From positions 7,333,130 to 7,397,129 of the forward strand of contig NZ_CP037920.1 of NCBI RefSeq assembly GCF_007748195.1: DNA of 64,000 nucleotides, read 5' to 3'. Positions 17,241 to 26,168 of this stretch are shown piece after piece. Source of the DNA: Gimesia aquarii (lineage in GTDB: Bacteria; Planctomycetota; Planctomycetia; Planctomycetales; Planctomycetaceae). Numbering within the stretch: the stretch's first letter is position 1; every line of letters begins with the position of its first letter. Made by a program: the position numbers and the translations under genes. The notes beneath the pieces were generated by a model. That model did no database searches, was not told the origin of the DNA, and was given only the letters and a program-made list of their open reading frames with translations.

Positions 17241-17996
17241 ATGGACAAAAATTTCTGGTACTTGAAGAACTGTGATTTGTTTGAGCGGCTGAGCCAGGAT
17301 CAAATCGCGGATGTCGAAAGGCACTCTTCCGTACGGCAGTTCGGTCGAGGAAATCTGGTGTATCTCCCGACGGAAAGTAGCGATTCTGTATTCCTCGTGC
17401 TTACAGGGAGAGTCAAGCTCTATCATATCACAGGCGAAGGAAAACAGGCCCTTCTGGCGTTGATTGAACCTGGAGAACTCTTCGGAGAATTAGCCATCCT
17501 GGGGGGTGGCGAACGCGAAGAATATGCTGAAGCAATGCTGAAATCCACAATTATTCGTATTCCCGGACAGGTCATTCAGGATCTGATGGAACAACATGCC
17601 GGTGTCTCTCTAGGTGTAACAAAACTGATGGGGCTGCGACGTCAACGCGTCGAGCAAAGATTAAAATCGTTACTGTTTCGCTCAAATCGTGATCGACTTA
17701 CTCACTTATTACTCGACTTAGCTGAAAAATATGGCCGTTTTACCCCACAAGGGGTTCTAATCAATATCAAACTTTCTCATCAGGAACTGGCGAGTATCAT
17801 TGGCAGTACGCGAGAAACAGTGACTGTTCTGCTGGGCGAGATGCAGGACGAACGGACGATCGATGTGCAAAAACGACAAATTATCTTACGAAAGGCTCAG
17901 CATCTGGCACATTCGATTGATTTTAAACTCACTCCCGCTCTCCTAACCAAGCCAGACCAGTCAGGAGAACATTTATTAAGAGGCGCAGAAGCATAA
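17241..17996 (+). CDS. Crp/Fnr family transcriptional regulator
   Basis: The 251-residue protein has an N-terminal cyclic nucleotide-binding-like beta roll (F-G-R-G-N-L-V-Y-L-P; G-E-L-F-G-E-L-A-I-L-G, about residues 34-95) and a C-terminal winged helix with the recognition segment L-S-H-Q-E-L-A-S-I-I-G-S-T-R-E-T-V-T-V-L-L (about 174-195). The four cysteines of an Fnr cluster are absent, so it is not an iron-sulphur Fnr. The effector is unknown. The membrane zf-HC2 protein gene begins 155 bases downstream and may be under its control. Confidence 0.92.
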   Translation: MDKNFWYLKNCDLFERLSQDQIADVERHSSVRQFGRGNLVYLPTESSDSVFLVLTGRVKLYHITGEGKQALLALIEPGELFGELAILGGGEREEYAEAMLKSTIIRIPGQVIQDLMEQHAGVSLGVTKLMGLRRQRVEQRLKSLLFRSNRDRLTHLLLDLAEKYGRFTPQGVLINIKLSHQELASIIGSTRETVTVLLGEMQDERTIDVQKRQIILRKAQHLAHSIDFKLTPALLTKPDQSGEHLLRGAEA

Positions 17997-18150
17997 TTGT
18001 TTCGTATTTTTGGTCAGAAAACGTATATATGTTCGAACTGTAAGCTATTTCACAGACTACATCAGAGAAGAATTCGATAATCAATACAGGGGTACTATCC
18101 CCAATATTACAAAGGCTCAATTCCTACTGATTCAGGTAGGAGGTTTTGAC

Positions 18151-18633
18151 ATGAACAAAAACAATCCAACCGAACAACATCAGGATTCTGAAACTAAGTG
18201 GCAGCCTTGCGCTTCAGGTGATTTAAGCCAATTTGTGTCAGTCATGAAAAAACGCAAGCAAATCAGTCGTTTCATTACTGGTGCGGAGATCGTAACTGCT
18301 TGTCTGATCATAGGTATGGTTGGTTTTTTTGGTATGAATCAGCTCTCGGGACCTTCCAGTCAGACTATTCAAGTCTCAACAGAGGATTCGGAAAAGTTTT
18401 GTCCTGGAGGAATTTACTGTCCTGAAGTCATCGATCATGCCAAAGATTATGTGTCAAATCTGTTAGACCAGGAACTGACCCAGAAAATCGAGGCTCATCT
18501 CGTGAATTGTCCTCATTGCCAAAAAAAGGTTGATCAACTTAGGGCAAACATGGACAATAACGCAGCCGACCAGAAAGCCGCTTTACTGAAGCAGGCTAAA
18601 TGGGAGGCCTATCTACTGGCGTTAAATCAGTAG
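18151..18633 (+). CDS. single-pass membrane protein with zf-HC2-like domain
   Basis: The 160-residue protein begins at an ATG with TAGGAGG seven bases upstream; an upstream in-frame start is rejected. A transmembrane helix spans about 41-61 after a basic stretch (K-K-R-K), so the N-terminus is probably cytoplasmic. After it, C90, then H116-x3-C120-x2-C123 within a helical segment matches the zf-HC2 (anti-sigma zinc) pattern. In classic anti-sigma factors this domain precedes the membrane helix, so the order here is reversed. The partner is unknown and no sigma factor gene is adjacent. Confidence 0.7.
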   Translation: MNKNNPTEQHQDSETKWQPCASGDLSQFVSVMKKRKQISRFITGAEIVTACLIIGMVGFFGMNQLSGPSSQTIQVSTEDSEKFCPGGIYCPEVIDHAKDYVSNLLDQELTQKIEAHLVNCPHCQKKVDQLRANMDNNAADQKAALLKQAKWEAYLLALNQ

Positions 18634-18683
18634 GAGCCTTTTGCTTTATGATGCACATCAGCCATCTTGCCGTTCGATGTCTG

Positions 18684-18707
18684 ATTCCCTGAAAGGATTG
18701 AGGGAAT
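18684..18707 (+). promoter_or_regulatory. hairpin enclosing the scpB start codon
   Basis: A perfect 7-bp stem (18684-18690 with 18701-18707) has a 10-base loop that holds the AAAGGA ribosome site (18692-18697). The 3' arm covers the first bases of the scpB start codon at 18706. It could limit initiation. Confidence 0.4.
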
Positions 18708-19494
18708 GTCCCCGGAAGAAGAAACACCTGAATCCAATGAAACAACCATCTTCAACGAAGATGATTTTCTGGCTGCATTTGCATCGAACGGCGAAGTCGA
18801 TGAAAAATTAGATGCCGATTACGAGCGCGCCATTGAAGCGCTTGAAGCAGTTGAACGCGATCTGGAACTCCCGGAAGTCCAGAACGGTATTGATAACAAC
18901 GAAGCGCTTCAATCAGAGGCATCTGCAAATAAACAACAGGCTGGTTCTCTAACCGAGTCTCAGAGGGAAGCACGAGTTCCTCCCAGACAGATCATTGAAG
19001 CCGCTTTGTTTGTGGGAGGAGAACCATTAACAACTAAGAAATTGTGCAATCTTCTGAATAGTGAATTTTCTTCTTCCTATGTTGACGATTTACTGGATGA
19101 TCTCAATCGTCAATACATTGATGAAGCACGACCATATGAAATTCGCATGGAAGAAGGCGGCTATCGGCTCGTGCTACGTCACGACTTCGAACGCATTCGA
19201 AACCGGGTATTTGGTTTTGGCCCCAAAGAAGTCAAACTTTCACAGGATGCGCTGGAAGTGCTCGCACTCGTGGCTTATCACCAACCTATCAGCAAAGACC
19301 AAATCATCGAAGCCGGCAAGGAGAAAGCTGTGGGTGTTTTACGCCAACTGTTAAGGCGCGAGCTCATTGCCATCGAACGCGAAGCAGAAGGCAAATCAGA
19401 TGTCAAATACATCACCACTGCCCGCTTCCTGCAAGTCTTTGGTTTGGGGAACATCGAAGAACTCCCTTATAGCGAATCATTGAGTCATAAGTAG
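18706..19494 (+). CDS. scpB: chromosome segregation and condensation protein ScpB
   Basis: The C-terminal 170 residues match ScpB: I-I-E-A-A-L-F-V-G-G-E-P-L-T near residue 98 and L-S-Q-D-A-L-E-V-L-A-L-V-A-Y-H-Q-P-I-S-K-D-Q-I (about 180-200), followed by the second winged helix ending Y-I-T-T-A-R-F-L-Q-V-F-G-L. ScpB dimers bind ScpA and the SMC ATPase to form the bacterial condensin. An acidic, disordered N-terminal extension of about 90 residues is unusual. scpA is not beside it. Confidence 0.92.
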   Translation: MSPEEETPESNETTIFNEDDFLAAFASNGEVDEKLDADYERAIEALEAVERDLELPEVQNGIDNNEALQSEASANKQQAGSLTESQREARVPPRQIIEAALFVGGEPLTTKKLCNLLNSEFSSSYVDDLLDDLNRQYIDEARPYEIRMEEGGYRLVLRHDFERIRNRVFGFGPKEVKLSQDALEVLALVAYHQPISKDQIIEAGKEKAVGVLRQLLRRELIAIEREAEGKSDVKYITTARFLQVFGLGNIEELPYSESLSHK

Positions 19495-19528
19495 ACTTCT
19501 TCTATTGGCATCACTATTGAGCGCACTT

Positions 19529-20023
19529 TCAAATGCGATACTGTGCCATTACAACAATGTCTTGATAATCTCCATTAAGGCATCGTGCATATCTTTTGAT
19601 GCCCTCAACCTGATATCCATATTTTTTATAAAGATTCATTGCGATTTCATTGTCAGAGAAGACCTCTAGCTCTAAACGTTTTAAACCCTGCAGCCAGGCG
19701 TGCTCAATCGTTTTTTCTAAAAGTCGTTGACCTATACCCTGACCCCGAAATTCTGAGATTACCCCGATGCCAAGTGAACCAACATGTGTCATCGATCGAC
19801 GAGTGAACGGGATAATATCCGCCCACCCAACAATGGTCTCATTTGACTCAGCTATGTACTGGGCATGATTATTTTCGACATTTGTTTTTATAAATGTCTG
19901 CGTGCTTTCAAAAGGTGGCGGTTCTAGCGTCAAAATGTATTCCTTCTCAGCAGCGACACTCGAGAGCGCGTTGTAAAAACCTTCTGCGTCTTTAATTTCG
20001 ATTTGCCTGACCGTAATACTCAT
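19529..20023 (-). CDS. GNAT family N-acetyltransferase
   Basis: The 164-residue protein has the GNAT acetyl-CoA motif A: V-G-S-L-G-I-G-V-I-S-E-F-R-G-Q-G-I-G-Q-R (about 103-122). Motif B follows (N-E-I-A-M-N-L-Y-K-K-Y-G-Y). The substrate is not predictable; it resembles peptide or small-amine acetyltransferases of the RimI/YhhY type. The start at 20023 is used because the longer frame runs through the gene upstream. It is the most downstream gene of a minus-strand run containing two more GNAT genes. Confidence 0.85.
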   Translation of the reverse strand: MSITVRQIEIKDAEGFYNALSSVAAEKEYILTLEPPPFESTQTFIKTNVENNHAQYIAESNETIVGWADIIPFTRRSMTHVGSLGIGVISEFRGQGIGQRLLEKTIEHAWLQGLKRLELEVFSDNEIAMNLYKKYGYQVEGIKRYARCLNGDYQDIVVMAQYRI

Positions 20024-20133
20024 TTTTCTTTTTACTGCTCTATAGTTCAGAATAACTATTTCAAACGTGATCACTCTTAGACACAAAATCTTAAAGAGTG
20101 TTCGTTTTAAGAGAGACGTCAGAGTATTTGAAC

Positions 20134-20439
20134 TTACCATATTTCGAAAATGACCAGCATCAAAGCTACGATTGCAATCAGGATCGCTACCATCAGGATT
20201 GGCAAATAGATACGAGGAGAGATATTTGAGGGATCTTCGTCGGCAACGATCTTTCCGCCACTGAGAATGATGAGCCATTTAGGGAGTTCACCATAGATCG
20301 TATAAACGGTTCCCAGCACAACACCAATACACAACATCACCTGAATGCGAAGGTCATCAACACCACCAACGAAAGTCCAACCGAACAAGACAAGCAAAAT
20401 CAGCGAAAGCAAACCAGAAGTGATACGTTTTGGTGACAC
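20134..20439 (-). CDS. small membrane protein, three predicted helices
   Basis: A 101-residue hydrophobic protein with membrane segments at about 8-25, 32-50 and 78-98. The start is GTG with GAGGGGAT about ten bases upstream. A short polar loop (K-I-V-A-D-E-D-P-S-N) separates the second and third helices. I recognise no family. It follows another small membrane protein gene by 46 bases on the same strand, so the two may work together. Confidence 0.7.
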   Translation of the reverse strand: MSPKRITSGLLSLILLVLFGWTFVGGVDDLRIQVMLCIGVVLGTVYTIYGELPKWLIILSGGKIVADEDPSNISPRIYLPILMVAILIAIVALMLVIFEIW

Positions 20440-20485
20440 GAAGTACTATCCCCTCGTCAGAAGCTGACTGAGTATCGGTACTGAC

Positions 20486-20728
20486 TTACTTGTCATTCGT
20501 CAAATGCGATACTCTGAGCTTGTAACCCGACCACAGCGCGATCAAAGCCCAGGCAATAGACGTCGTTCCCATGTATCGATACATCGCCAATCGACCAAGG
20601 TTTCCACCAGGATTGTCTGGCATAAACATCTCTGCGACAAGCACTCCGGAAAAACCAAGCAGGGCACAGAAACCGAATACTATCAGGAAAACCCAGTGCT
20701 GCTTACTATTAATTTGGTAATTATTCAT
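20486..20728 (-). CDS. small membrane protein, two predicted helices
   Basis: An 80-residue protein with hydrophobic segments at about 10-32 and 55-72. The ATG at 20728 has GAGGACGAG directly upstream and is preferred to a TTG nine codons earlier. The loop contains P-D-N-P-G-G-N. No family is recognised. It sits 46 bases upstream of the three-helix protein gene and 31 bases after a GNAT gene. Confidence 0.65.
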   Translation of the reverse strand: MNNYQINSKQHWVFLIVFGFCALLGFSGVLVAEMFMPDNPGGNLGRLAMYRYMGTTSIAWALIALWSGYKLRVSHLTNDK

Positions 20729-20759
20729 CTCGTCCTCAATAACATATTTATTCAATATT

Positions 20760-21248
20760 TTAACTGATTGACTGATACTTCATCCAGACATATTCTACCG
20801 GTTGCCTCTGATTAAATGTTTTCTGCACATCAGCTGGAAGGACCTTAAAGCCCGACTTTTGATAGCAACGAATTGCAATGGTATTTTCAGGCAAGACTCG
20901 CAGAAAACGATCCACTAAACCAAACGTTTCTGACTGAGCAACTAAGGCTGTCACAAACATCTGACCAATTCCTTTGTTCCGATGTGCCGGATGCACAATG
21001 ATTCTAGCGAGTTCGATCTCCTGTTCTGATTCATCGATCCATAATTCCTCATATGCGACTAATTGACCTTTATGTCGGCCAATGAAAGGGTGTATCTCAG
21101 GATCATCATGCCAGATACGAAATTGCTCCGATTTGAGAGGAAAAACAGCATCTGCTCCTGCCCATGTCTTGAGTTCGTTGGTATCGCGAGGCCAGCTTGC
21201 AATTTCAACGGAATCATCTTCTGAAAAAGGTAAAAGTGTCAAACACAT
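20760..21248 (-). CDS. GNAT family N-acetyltransferase
   Basis: The 162-residue protein has the GNAT motif A E-L-A-R-I-I-V-H-P-A-H-R-N-K-G-I-G-Q-M-F (about 79-98) and a motif B end of T-I-A-I-R-C-Y-Q-K-S-G-F-K. The domain starts directly after the ATG at 21248. A TTG at 21299, overlapping the stop of the preceding gene by eight bases, would add 17 residues. The substrate is unknown. The close order with another GNAT gene suggests one transcript. Confidence 0.82.
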   Translation of the reverse strand: MCLTLLPFSEDDSVEIASWPRDTNELKTWAGADAVFPLKSEQFRIWHDDPEIHPFIGRHKGQLVAYEELWIDESEQEIELARIIVHPAHRNKGIGQMFVTALVAQSETFGLVDRFLRVLPENTIAIRCYQKSGFKVLPADVQKTFNQRQPVEYVWMKYQSIS

Positions 21249-21291
21249 TGAACTGAACCGAACTTGAAAATGATCGCTGGCCCCCTTCTCG

Positions 21292-21735
21292 CTATGCAAG
21301 ATCTTTCATGAAAAAGTGCTTGTCATGTCCGTGCGAATCCCAATTGGGCAAACATCCTACTTCTCGGTATCCAAGTCGACGATAAAAATCGGGTGCCTGG
21401 TAAGACATGGTAGCTACATAGGAGGATCTGCATCCGCGATCAACGGCCATACGCTCAGCTTCCGTAACAAGGAGGCGACCTACGCCCATTGATCGATAAT
21501 TGGACGATACCGCCATAACGTCTATTCTCAACCATTGATGTAAAAAGGAACCCTGCAAGCCTCCAATAACCTCGTCGTTAACGTCCCGTGCAGATAAAAA
21601 CAGAGGAGGCTCTTGCCCTCGATCAAGCGATTCCATGAATTCACCATTCTGCTGATAATTGAAATCACGAAGCCATGTGAGCATCACTTCCAGTTCACTG
21701 TCACTCTCCTCTACGATAACTTTTATAGAATTCAT
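21292..21735 (-). CDS. GNAT family N-acetyltransferase
   Basis: The 147-residue protein has motif A I-D-V-M-A-V-S-S-N-Y-R-S-M-G-V-G-R-L-L-V (about 71-90) and ends with Y-R-R-L-G-Y-R-E-V-G-C-L, followed by a hydrophobic-aromatic tail (H-F-F-M-K-D-L) that resembles GNATs acetylating small amines. It is the first gene of the GNAT and membrane-protein run. Its substrate is unknown. A gap of 181 bases separates it from the NUDIX gene upstream. Confidence 0.85.
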   Translation of the reverse strand: MNSIKVIVEESDSELEVMLTWLRDFNYQQNGEFMESLDRGQEPPLFLSARDVNDEVIGGLQGSFLHQWLRIDVMAVSSNYRSMGVGRLLVTEAERMAVDRGCRSSYVATMSYQAPDFYRRLGYREVGCLPNWDSHGHDKHFFMKDLA

Positions 21736-21916
21736 CGTTGGAGCTCACTTGTGATTCAACTGCATGACTTGATCCACCTAATCTGCCTCTGCGACTCAAA
21801 GTCATGTAATAGGTTCGCGTTTAAGAGAAACTGTTACAGTAGATTCATTAACCGCAATACGAAACTCACTAAAACAAGCTGAAACGACGAAGAATACATT
21901 GTATGAATGTCTTTAT

Positions 21917-22348
21917 TTAACTAAGTTCTTTCCTGATCTCATTATAAACTGAAGGTGGCACAATATTTTTTTGAACTACATCCAACTCTTCTTGCGAAAA
22001 CCATACCACCTTAAAACGTTCACCATTCGATTCGATTCCTTCCGACGGGAGGGATTCTCGAACAATGTCTTCTATGTGACATACATAGTGAAACATAATC
22101 TCATGTTCTGGAATCCCATTAAATTCAAACAATGATTCATGGAAATTAATGAATTCTAACTCTTGGTCTTTAACACCTAACTCTTCAGATAGTTCACGCT
22201 TTGCAGCAACATAAAGCATCTCGCCAAACTCAACTCCTCCACCCACAGGAATATAGAACTTAAAATCGCGTACGGAATCATACCCTTCCGAAAGTAAAAC
22301 CTGCTTCCGATTAATTAGCGAGATAATTACCTTTGTTCGTATTTTCAT
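21917..22348 (-). CDS. NUDIX hydrolase
   Basis: The 143-residue protein has a complete Nudix box: G37-x5-E43-x7-R51-E52-L-S-E55-E56-L-G58-V59. The start at 22348 is chosen because the longer frame would overlap aroE and adds non-conserved residues. Such enzymes cleave nucleoside diphosphates linked to another group. The sequence looks like the ADP-ribose or dNTP type, but I cannot assign a substrate. It lies 22 bases downstream of aroE and is probably in the same transcript. Confidence 0.88.
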   Translation of the reverse strand: MKIRTKVIISLINRKQVLLSEGYDSVRDFKFYIPVGGGVEFGEMLYVAAKRELSEELGVKDQELEFINFHESLFEFNGIPEHEIMFHYVCHIEDIVRESLPSEGIESNGERFKVVWFSQEELDVVQKNIVPPSVYNEIRKELS

Positions 22349-22370
22349 CGCTAGTACTATTTTATCATTT

Positions 22371-23228
22371 TCAGACTCCAAAAACTTCTTCGAGCGCGGC
22401 GCGCATGACACGTGGATCAGGTTCAACGCCGGTCCAGAGCTTGAAACCGATCACTCCCTGGTTGACAAGCATGCCCAGTCCATCGAGGGTAGGGCAGCCT
22501 GCTTTGGCGGCTTCGCGGAGCAGATGAGTCTGGGGTGGATTGGGAATTACATCTGAAACTATCATATTTGGTTTGAGAGAGGAATCATCGATGGGGAAAA
22601 CGGCATCCACATCAGGAAACAAGCCGATGGATGTAGCGTTAATTACTACATCAACATCTTCTGAAACTGAGTAGTTTCCTTCCCATGGCACAAAGGTCAC
22701 AGGTACGCCGGTTTTTTCTTTTAACAGCTCAGCGAGTTCTTTCCCGCGCTGGCTATTACGATTTACGATCGTGATTTCAGCGGCTCCCGATAATGCCGTT
22801 TCGACGCCGATCGCGCGGGCCGCACCACCAGCGCCAAACATCACAATTTTTTTGCCTTGAGGATCGGTGAGTTCTTTTAGCGATTGTACAAAACCTTTGC
22901 CATCCGTGTTCTCGCCAATGAGTTGATCATCTTTTCGCACTATACAATTCACGGCCCCCATCATGGCGGCGGCATCACTCACACCATCCAGATATTGAAT
23001 CACAGCGACTTTGTGCGGAATTGTTAAATTCGCACCGCGAAACCCCATCGCTCTTAAACCGCCGATAGCCTGCTCCAGATTTTCCGGTGCGACTTCAATG
23101 GTTTGATAACGCCACTCCAGACCACAGTCTTTGTAAGCTGCTTCCATCATGCACTGCGATGGGTTTTCTGCTATGGGTTGCCCGAGTACACAAGTCAGTT
23201 CCTGTTTGAAATTAAGTGGCTCACTCAT
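22371..23228 (-). CDS. aroE: shikimate dehydrogenase
   Basis: The 285-residue protein has the catalytic lysine in N-L-T-I-P-H-K (K73), D109 in E-N-T-D-G-K-G-F, and the NADP motif G-A-G-G-A-A-R (132-138). It reduces 3-dehydroshikimate to shikimate in aromatic amino acid synthesis. The N-terminal substrate loop, normally P-I-x-H-S-x-S-P, is G-Q-P-I-A-E-N-P-S-Q (16-25), so the two serines that hold the shikimate carboxylate are changed. AAGGA precedes the start. It follows metF by 60 bases. Confidence 0.9.
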   Translation of the reverse strand: MSEPLNFKQELTCVLGQPIAENPSQCMMEAAYKDCGLEWRYQTIEVAPENLEQAIGGLRAMGFRGANLTIPHKVAVIQYLDGVSDAAAMMGAVNCIVRKDDQLIGENTDGKGFVQSLKELTDPQGKKIVMFGAGGAARAIGVETALSGAAEITIVNRNSQRGKELAELLKEKTGVPVTFVPWEGNYSVSEDVDVVINATSIGLFPDVDAVFPIDDSSLKPNMIVSDVIPNPPQTHLLREAAKAGCPTLDGLGMLVNQGVIGFKLWTGVEPDPRVMRAALEEVFGV

Positions 23229-23288
23229 GCTGTTCCTTATTTATCTACTTCTTGATTGAGTCTGACTTACTTGATAACAGTGTTGCTT

Positions 23289-24167
23289 TTATCGCTTGTG
23301 AAAACCGAGTGCCTCAAAAATACGTTTGCAGGCGGGTGATCGATTCAGAGCATAAAAATGAATTCCGGGCACGCCATCATCAATTAACTCCTGGCATTGT
23401 TTGATGGCGTATTCGACGCCGATTTCAAATTGTGCTGTAGAGTCGTCCTGTACAGACTCCAGCTTGCTCTTAAGTTCCACTGGTAACGTTGAATTGCACA
23501 TCGCCGTGATACGCTGAATTCGTTTGAATTCCGTGATGGGCATGATACCGGGAATAATAGGACAGTGAATTCCCGCCTGCACACATCGTTCGCGAAAATC
23601 ATGAAAACAGGAATTATTAAAAAAGAGTTGTGTATAAACAGCGTCTGCTCCCGCATCGACTTTTCGTTTCAAGTTTGCCAGATCCGTTTTCGCATCTACT
23701 GCATCGGGATGAACTTCCGGATAGCCGGCGACACCTATTCCCATCTTAGGAAAGTGCTCCCGAATCAAAGCAACGAGTTCATTTGCATAACGTAAGCCTC
23801 CGTCTGCGGGGATGAAGGTTTCCTGCCCCTCAGGCGGATCGCCGCGTAAAGCCATGATGTTGTTGATACCAGCTTCAGAAGCATTTTTTAACCACTCAAT
23901 CAGTTCTTCACGCGTAGAAACCACACAGGTAAAGTGTGCGGTGGCTGAAGTTTGGAAGCGCTCTTGAATAATTTTACATAATTCTATGGTCCGCTTACTG
24001 GTTGATCCTCCTGCACCATAAGTACAAGAGACAAACGCTGGTTGATAGCCAATTAATTCTTCCAGCGTCTTGAAGAGATTAGCATCGCCTTTTTCACTTT
24101 TAGGCGGAAAGATTTCCACAGACAGGTCGAATGTTCCTGACTGGTATAATTCACTGATCCGAGTCAT
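23289..24167 (-). CDS. metF: methylenetetrahydrofolate reductase
   Basis: The 292-residue protein has the MetF pattern: V-E-I-F-P-P-K (E18 being the acid catalyst position), [34 protein letters not shown] and [11 protein letters not shown]. It reduces 5,10-methylene- to 5-methyltetrahydrofolate to feed methionine synthesis. It is divergent from ahcY across a 478-base region, placing two methyl-cycle genes side by side. It heads the minus-strand metF-aroE-NUDIX run. Confidence 0.94.
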   Translation of the reverse strand: MTRISELYQSGTFDLSVEIFPPKSEKGDANLFKTLEELIGYQPAFVSCTYGAGGSTSKRTIELCKIIQERFQTSATAHFTCVVSTREELIEWLKNASEAGINNIMALRGDPPEGQETFIPADGGLRYANELVALIREHFPKMGIGVAGYPEVHPDAVDAKTDLANLKRKVDAGADAVYTQLFFNNSCFHDFRERCVQAGIHCPIIPGIMPITEFKRIQRITAMCNSTLPVELKSKLESVQDDSTAQFEIGVEYAIKQCQELIDDGVPGIHFYALNRSPACKRIFEALGFHKR

Positions 24168-24645
24168 ATTTTGTTTTCTTATTCATATTGAGAGTTTGAA
24201 ATGAGCAAACCATGGCTGAATCATAGTGAAAGAGACAGACATAGTGTATAAATTATGCATTTTGCAGGTCAACAAATCTGGATTTTCTATTGCCAGTATG
24301 AGCCGATTTACCTATCTTGCATTCAGCAGAGGTACCAGATTACTTGTCATAGGTAAAGCCTCTTGGCCTGAGGTATATTGCGAAGCAGATCAAAGACCCG
24401 CTGATAAACAGAGCTTGATACCATCATTGAGAGAGGCAAAAGCCTTAGGTTCGCTGTAAAACATCAGAGAAAACCAACTACAGAACTGAAAAGGCTTTCT
24501 GGGATATTTCGTAAATCCCATGGTATTTCTTGTGTCTCAATTTTGTCAGCCGATATAAATCAACTATAATACCAAGATTCAAGTCGTTTTCTGCTTGAAT
24601 TAAATTCAACCCCCCTTTTCCAATTGAACAAAAAAAGGACTGAGA
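24168..24645. other. 478-base divergent regulatory region of metF and ahcY
   Basis: No convincing gene. A 77-codon frame at 24226-24459 lacks a recognisable product. The right part contains the ahcY promoter. I looked for a SAM or SAH riboswitch and could not identify the known consensus of either. A short repeat around 24358-24378 (complementary C-C-T-C / G-A-G-G) is weak. Confidence 0.5.
24543..24570 (+). promoter_or_regulatory. sigma-70-type promoter of ahcY
   Basis: TTGTCA at 24543-24548 and TATAAT at 24565-24570 are separated by 16 bases, one base short of the optimal spacing. Transcription would start near 24577, giving a leader of about 70 bases. Confidence 0.75.
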
Positions 24646-25977
24646 ATGTCGACCGAAACTAACTCCCTGCCGTATAAAGTAAAGGACTACAGCGAAGAGG
24701 AATTCCAAAAACTGGCTGCCTGGGGTCGTAAGGAAATTGAACTCGCAGAGACCGAAATGCCTGGTCTCATGGCGTTGCGGGAAAAATATGGCAAAGATCA
24801 ACCACTCAAAGGCACTCGTATTGCCGGTTGTCTGCATATGACCATTCAGACTGCTGTATTGATCGAAACATTGACCGCCTTGGGAGCTGAAGTTCGCTGG
24901 TCAAGCTGTAACATCTTTTCCACACAAGACCATGCCGCCGCTGCAATTGCCGCAAGTGGTGTACCTGTTTTCGCCTGGAAGGGGATGAATGAAGAAGAGT
25001 TTGACTGGTGTATCGAGCAAACACTCTTCTGGCCTAACGGCGAATCACTCAATATGATTCTTGACGATGGTGGTGACTTAACCGTCATGGTGCATGAGAG
25101 GTATCCCGAACTTCTAAAGAGCATTAAAGGCCTCACCGAAGAAACAACTACCGGTGTACATCGTCTGCATCAGATGCACGAAGCAGGGAAATTGGGTGTC
25201 CCCGCCATTAACGTCAATGACTCAGTCACTAAGAGCAAATTTGACAACCTGTATGGTTGCCGCGAATCTTTGGCAGATGGAATCAAACGTGCCACCGATA
25301 TCATGATCGCCGGGAAAGTGGTTGTGGTCTGCGGCTATGGCGATGTCGGTAAAGGTTGTGCCGATGCCATGAAAGGTCTGGGTGCACGTGTTCTGGTAAC
25401 AGAAATCGATCCTATCTGTGCTTTGCAAGCCGCTATGGAAGGTTTTGAAGTCACCACAATGGAAGAAGCGGCTGCCCGGGGCGATATCTTTGTTACCGCC
25501 ACTGGTTGCTGTGATGTGATCTGTGGCGAACATCTGGATCAAATGAAAAACGAAGCCATCATTTGCAACATCGGGCACTTCGATTCGGAAATTCAAATCG
25601 CTTACCTCAAAGAGCGAAAAGATATCAAGCAGATTGAAATCAAACCACAGGTCGACAAGTTCGTTTATCCTGACGGCAAAGCATTGATCGTACTCGCAGA
25701 AGGCCGTCTGGTGAACCTGGGTTGTGCGACCGGTCACCCTTCATTTGTTATGTCAAACAGCTTCACCAATCAGGTGATCGGACAGATTGAACTCTGGAAC
25801 GAATCAGATAAATATGAAATCGGCGTCTACATGCTTCCCAAACAGTTGGATGAAGAAGTCGCCCGCTTGCACCTGGATAAACTGGGAGTAAAGCTGTCGA
25901 AACTCTCCGATCAACAAGCTGATTATCTGGGCATTCCCGTCGAAGGACCTTACAAACCAGAATACTATCGCTATTAA
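24646..25977 (+). CDS. ahcY: adenosylhomocysteinase
   Basis: The 443-residue protein matches SAH hydrolase across its length: [10 protein letters not shown] (about 61-70), [14 protein letters not shown] (89-102), [12 protein letters not shown] (about 190-201) and the NAD motif G-Y-G-D-V-G-K-G (about 230), ending P-Y-K-P-E-Y-Y-R-Y. It cleaves S-adenosylhomocysteine to adenosine and homocysteine, keeping methyltransferases active. A strong promoter and an intrinsic terminator flank it, so it is monocistronic. Confidence 0.97.
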   Translation: MSTETNSLPYKVKDYSEEEFQKLAAWGRKEIELAETEMPGLMALREKYGKDQPLKGTRIAGCLHMTIQTAVLIETLTALGAEVRWSSCNIFSTQDHAAAAIAASGVPVFAWKGMNEEEFDWCIEQTLFWPNGESLNMILDDGGDLTVMVHERYPELLKSIKGLTEETTTGVHRLHQMHEAGKLGVPAINVNDSVTKSKFDNLYGCRESLADGIKRATDIMIAGKVVVVCGYGDVGKGCADAMKGLGARVLVTEIDPICALQAAMEGFEVTTMEEAAARGDIFVTATGCCDVICGEHLDQMKNEAIICNIGHFDSEIQIAYLKERKDIKQIEIKPQVDKFVYPDGKALIVLAEGRLVNLGCATGHPSFVMSNSFTNQVIGQIELWNESDKYEIGVYMLPKQLDEEVARLHLDKLGVKLSKLSDQQADYLGIPVEGPYKPEYYRY

Positions 25978-26013
25978 AAGCGAGGCTGTTTTGTAAACTT
26001 CAGCATTGAATTT

Positions 26014-26055
26014 CCTCCGAATCGCCATCCTGGTGATTCGGAGGTTTTGTTTTTT
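26014..26055 (+). terminator. intrinsic terminator of ahcY
   Basis: A 10-bp perfect stem (26014-26023 with 26035-26044) extended by four inner pairs around a three-base loop, followed by TTTTGTTTTTT. It lies 37 bases past the ahcY stop. Confidence 0.95.
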
Positions 26056-26168
26056 AATGCTTTCAGTACCTTGATTGTTTCCTGAAGATTGAGTTTTTAT
26101 AATCCAAAAACTGTTTTGATGTGAGCATCTATCCTGCAATTCCATTAATCACAAAGAAAGATCCTTTT

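Noticed and set aside
21763..21806. Imperfect inverted repeat tested as an integron attC site
   Set aside because: It lacks the paired RYYYAAC and GTTRRRY boxes in the right arrangement, and no integrase gene is present.
24226..24459. 77-codon frame between metF and ahcY
   Set aside because: No recognisable product, GTG start without ribosome site, and it lies in a divergent regulatory region.
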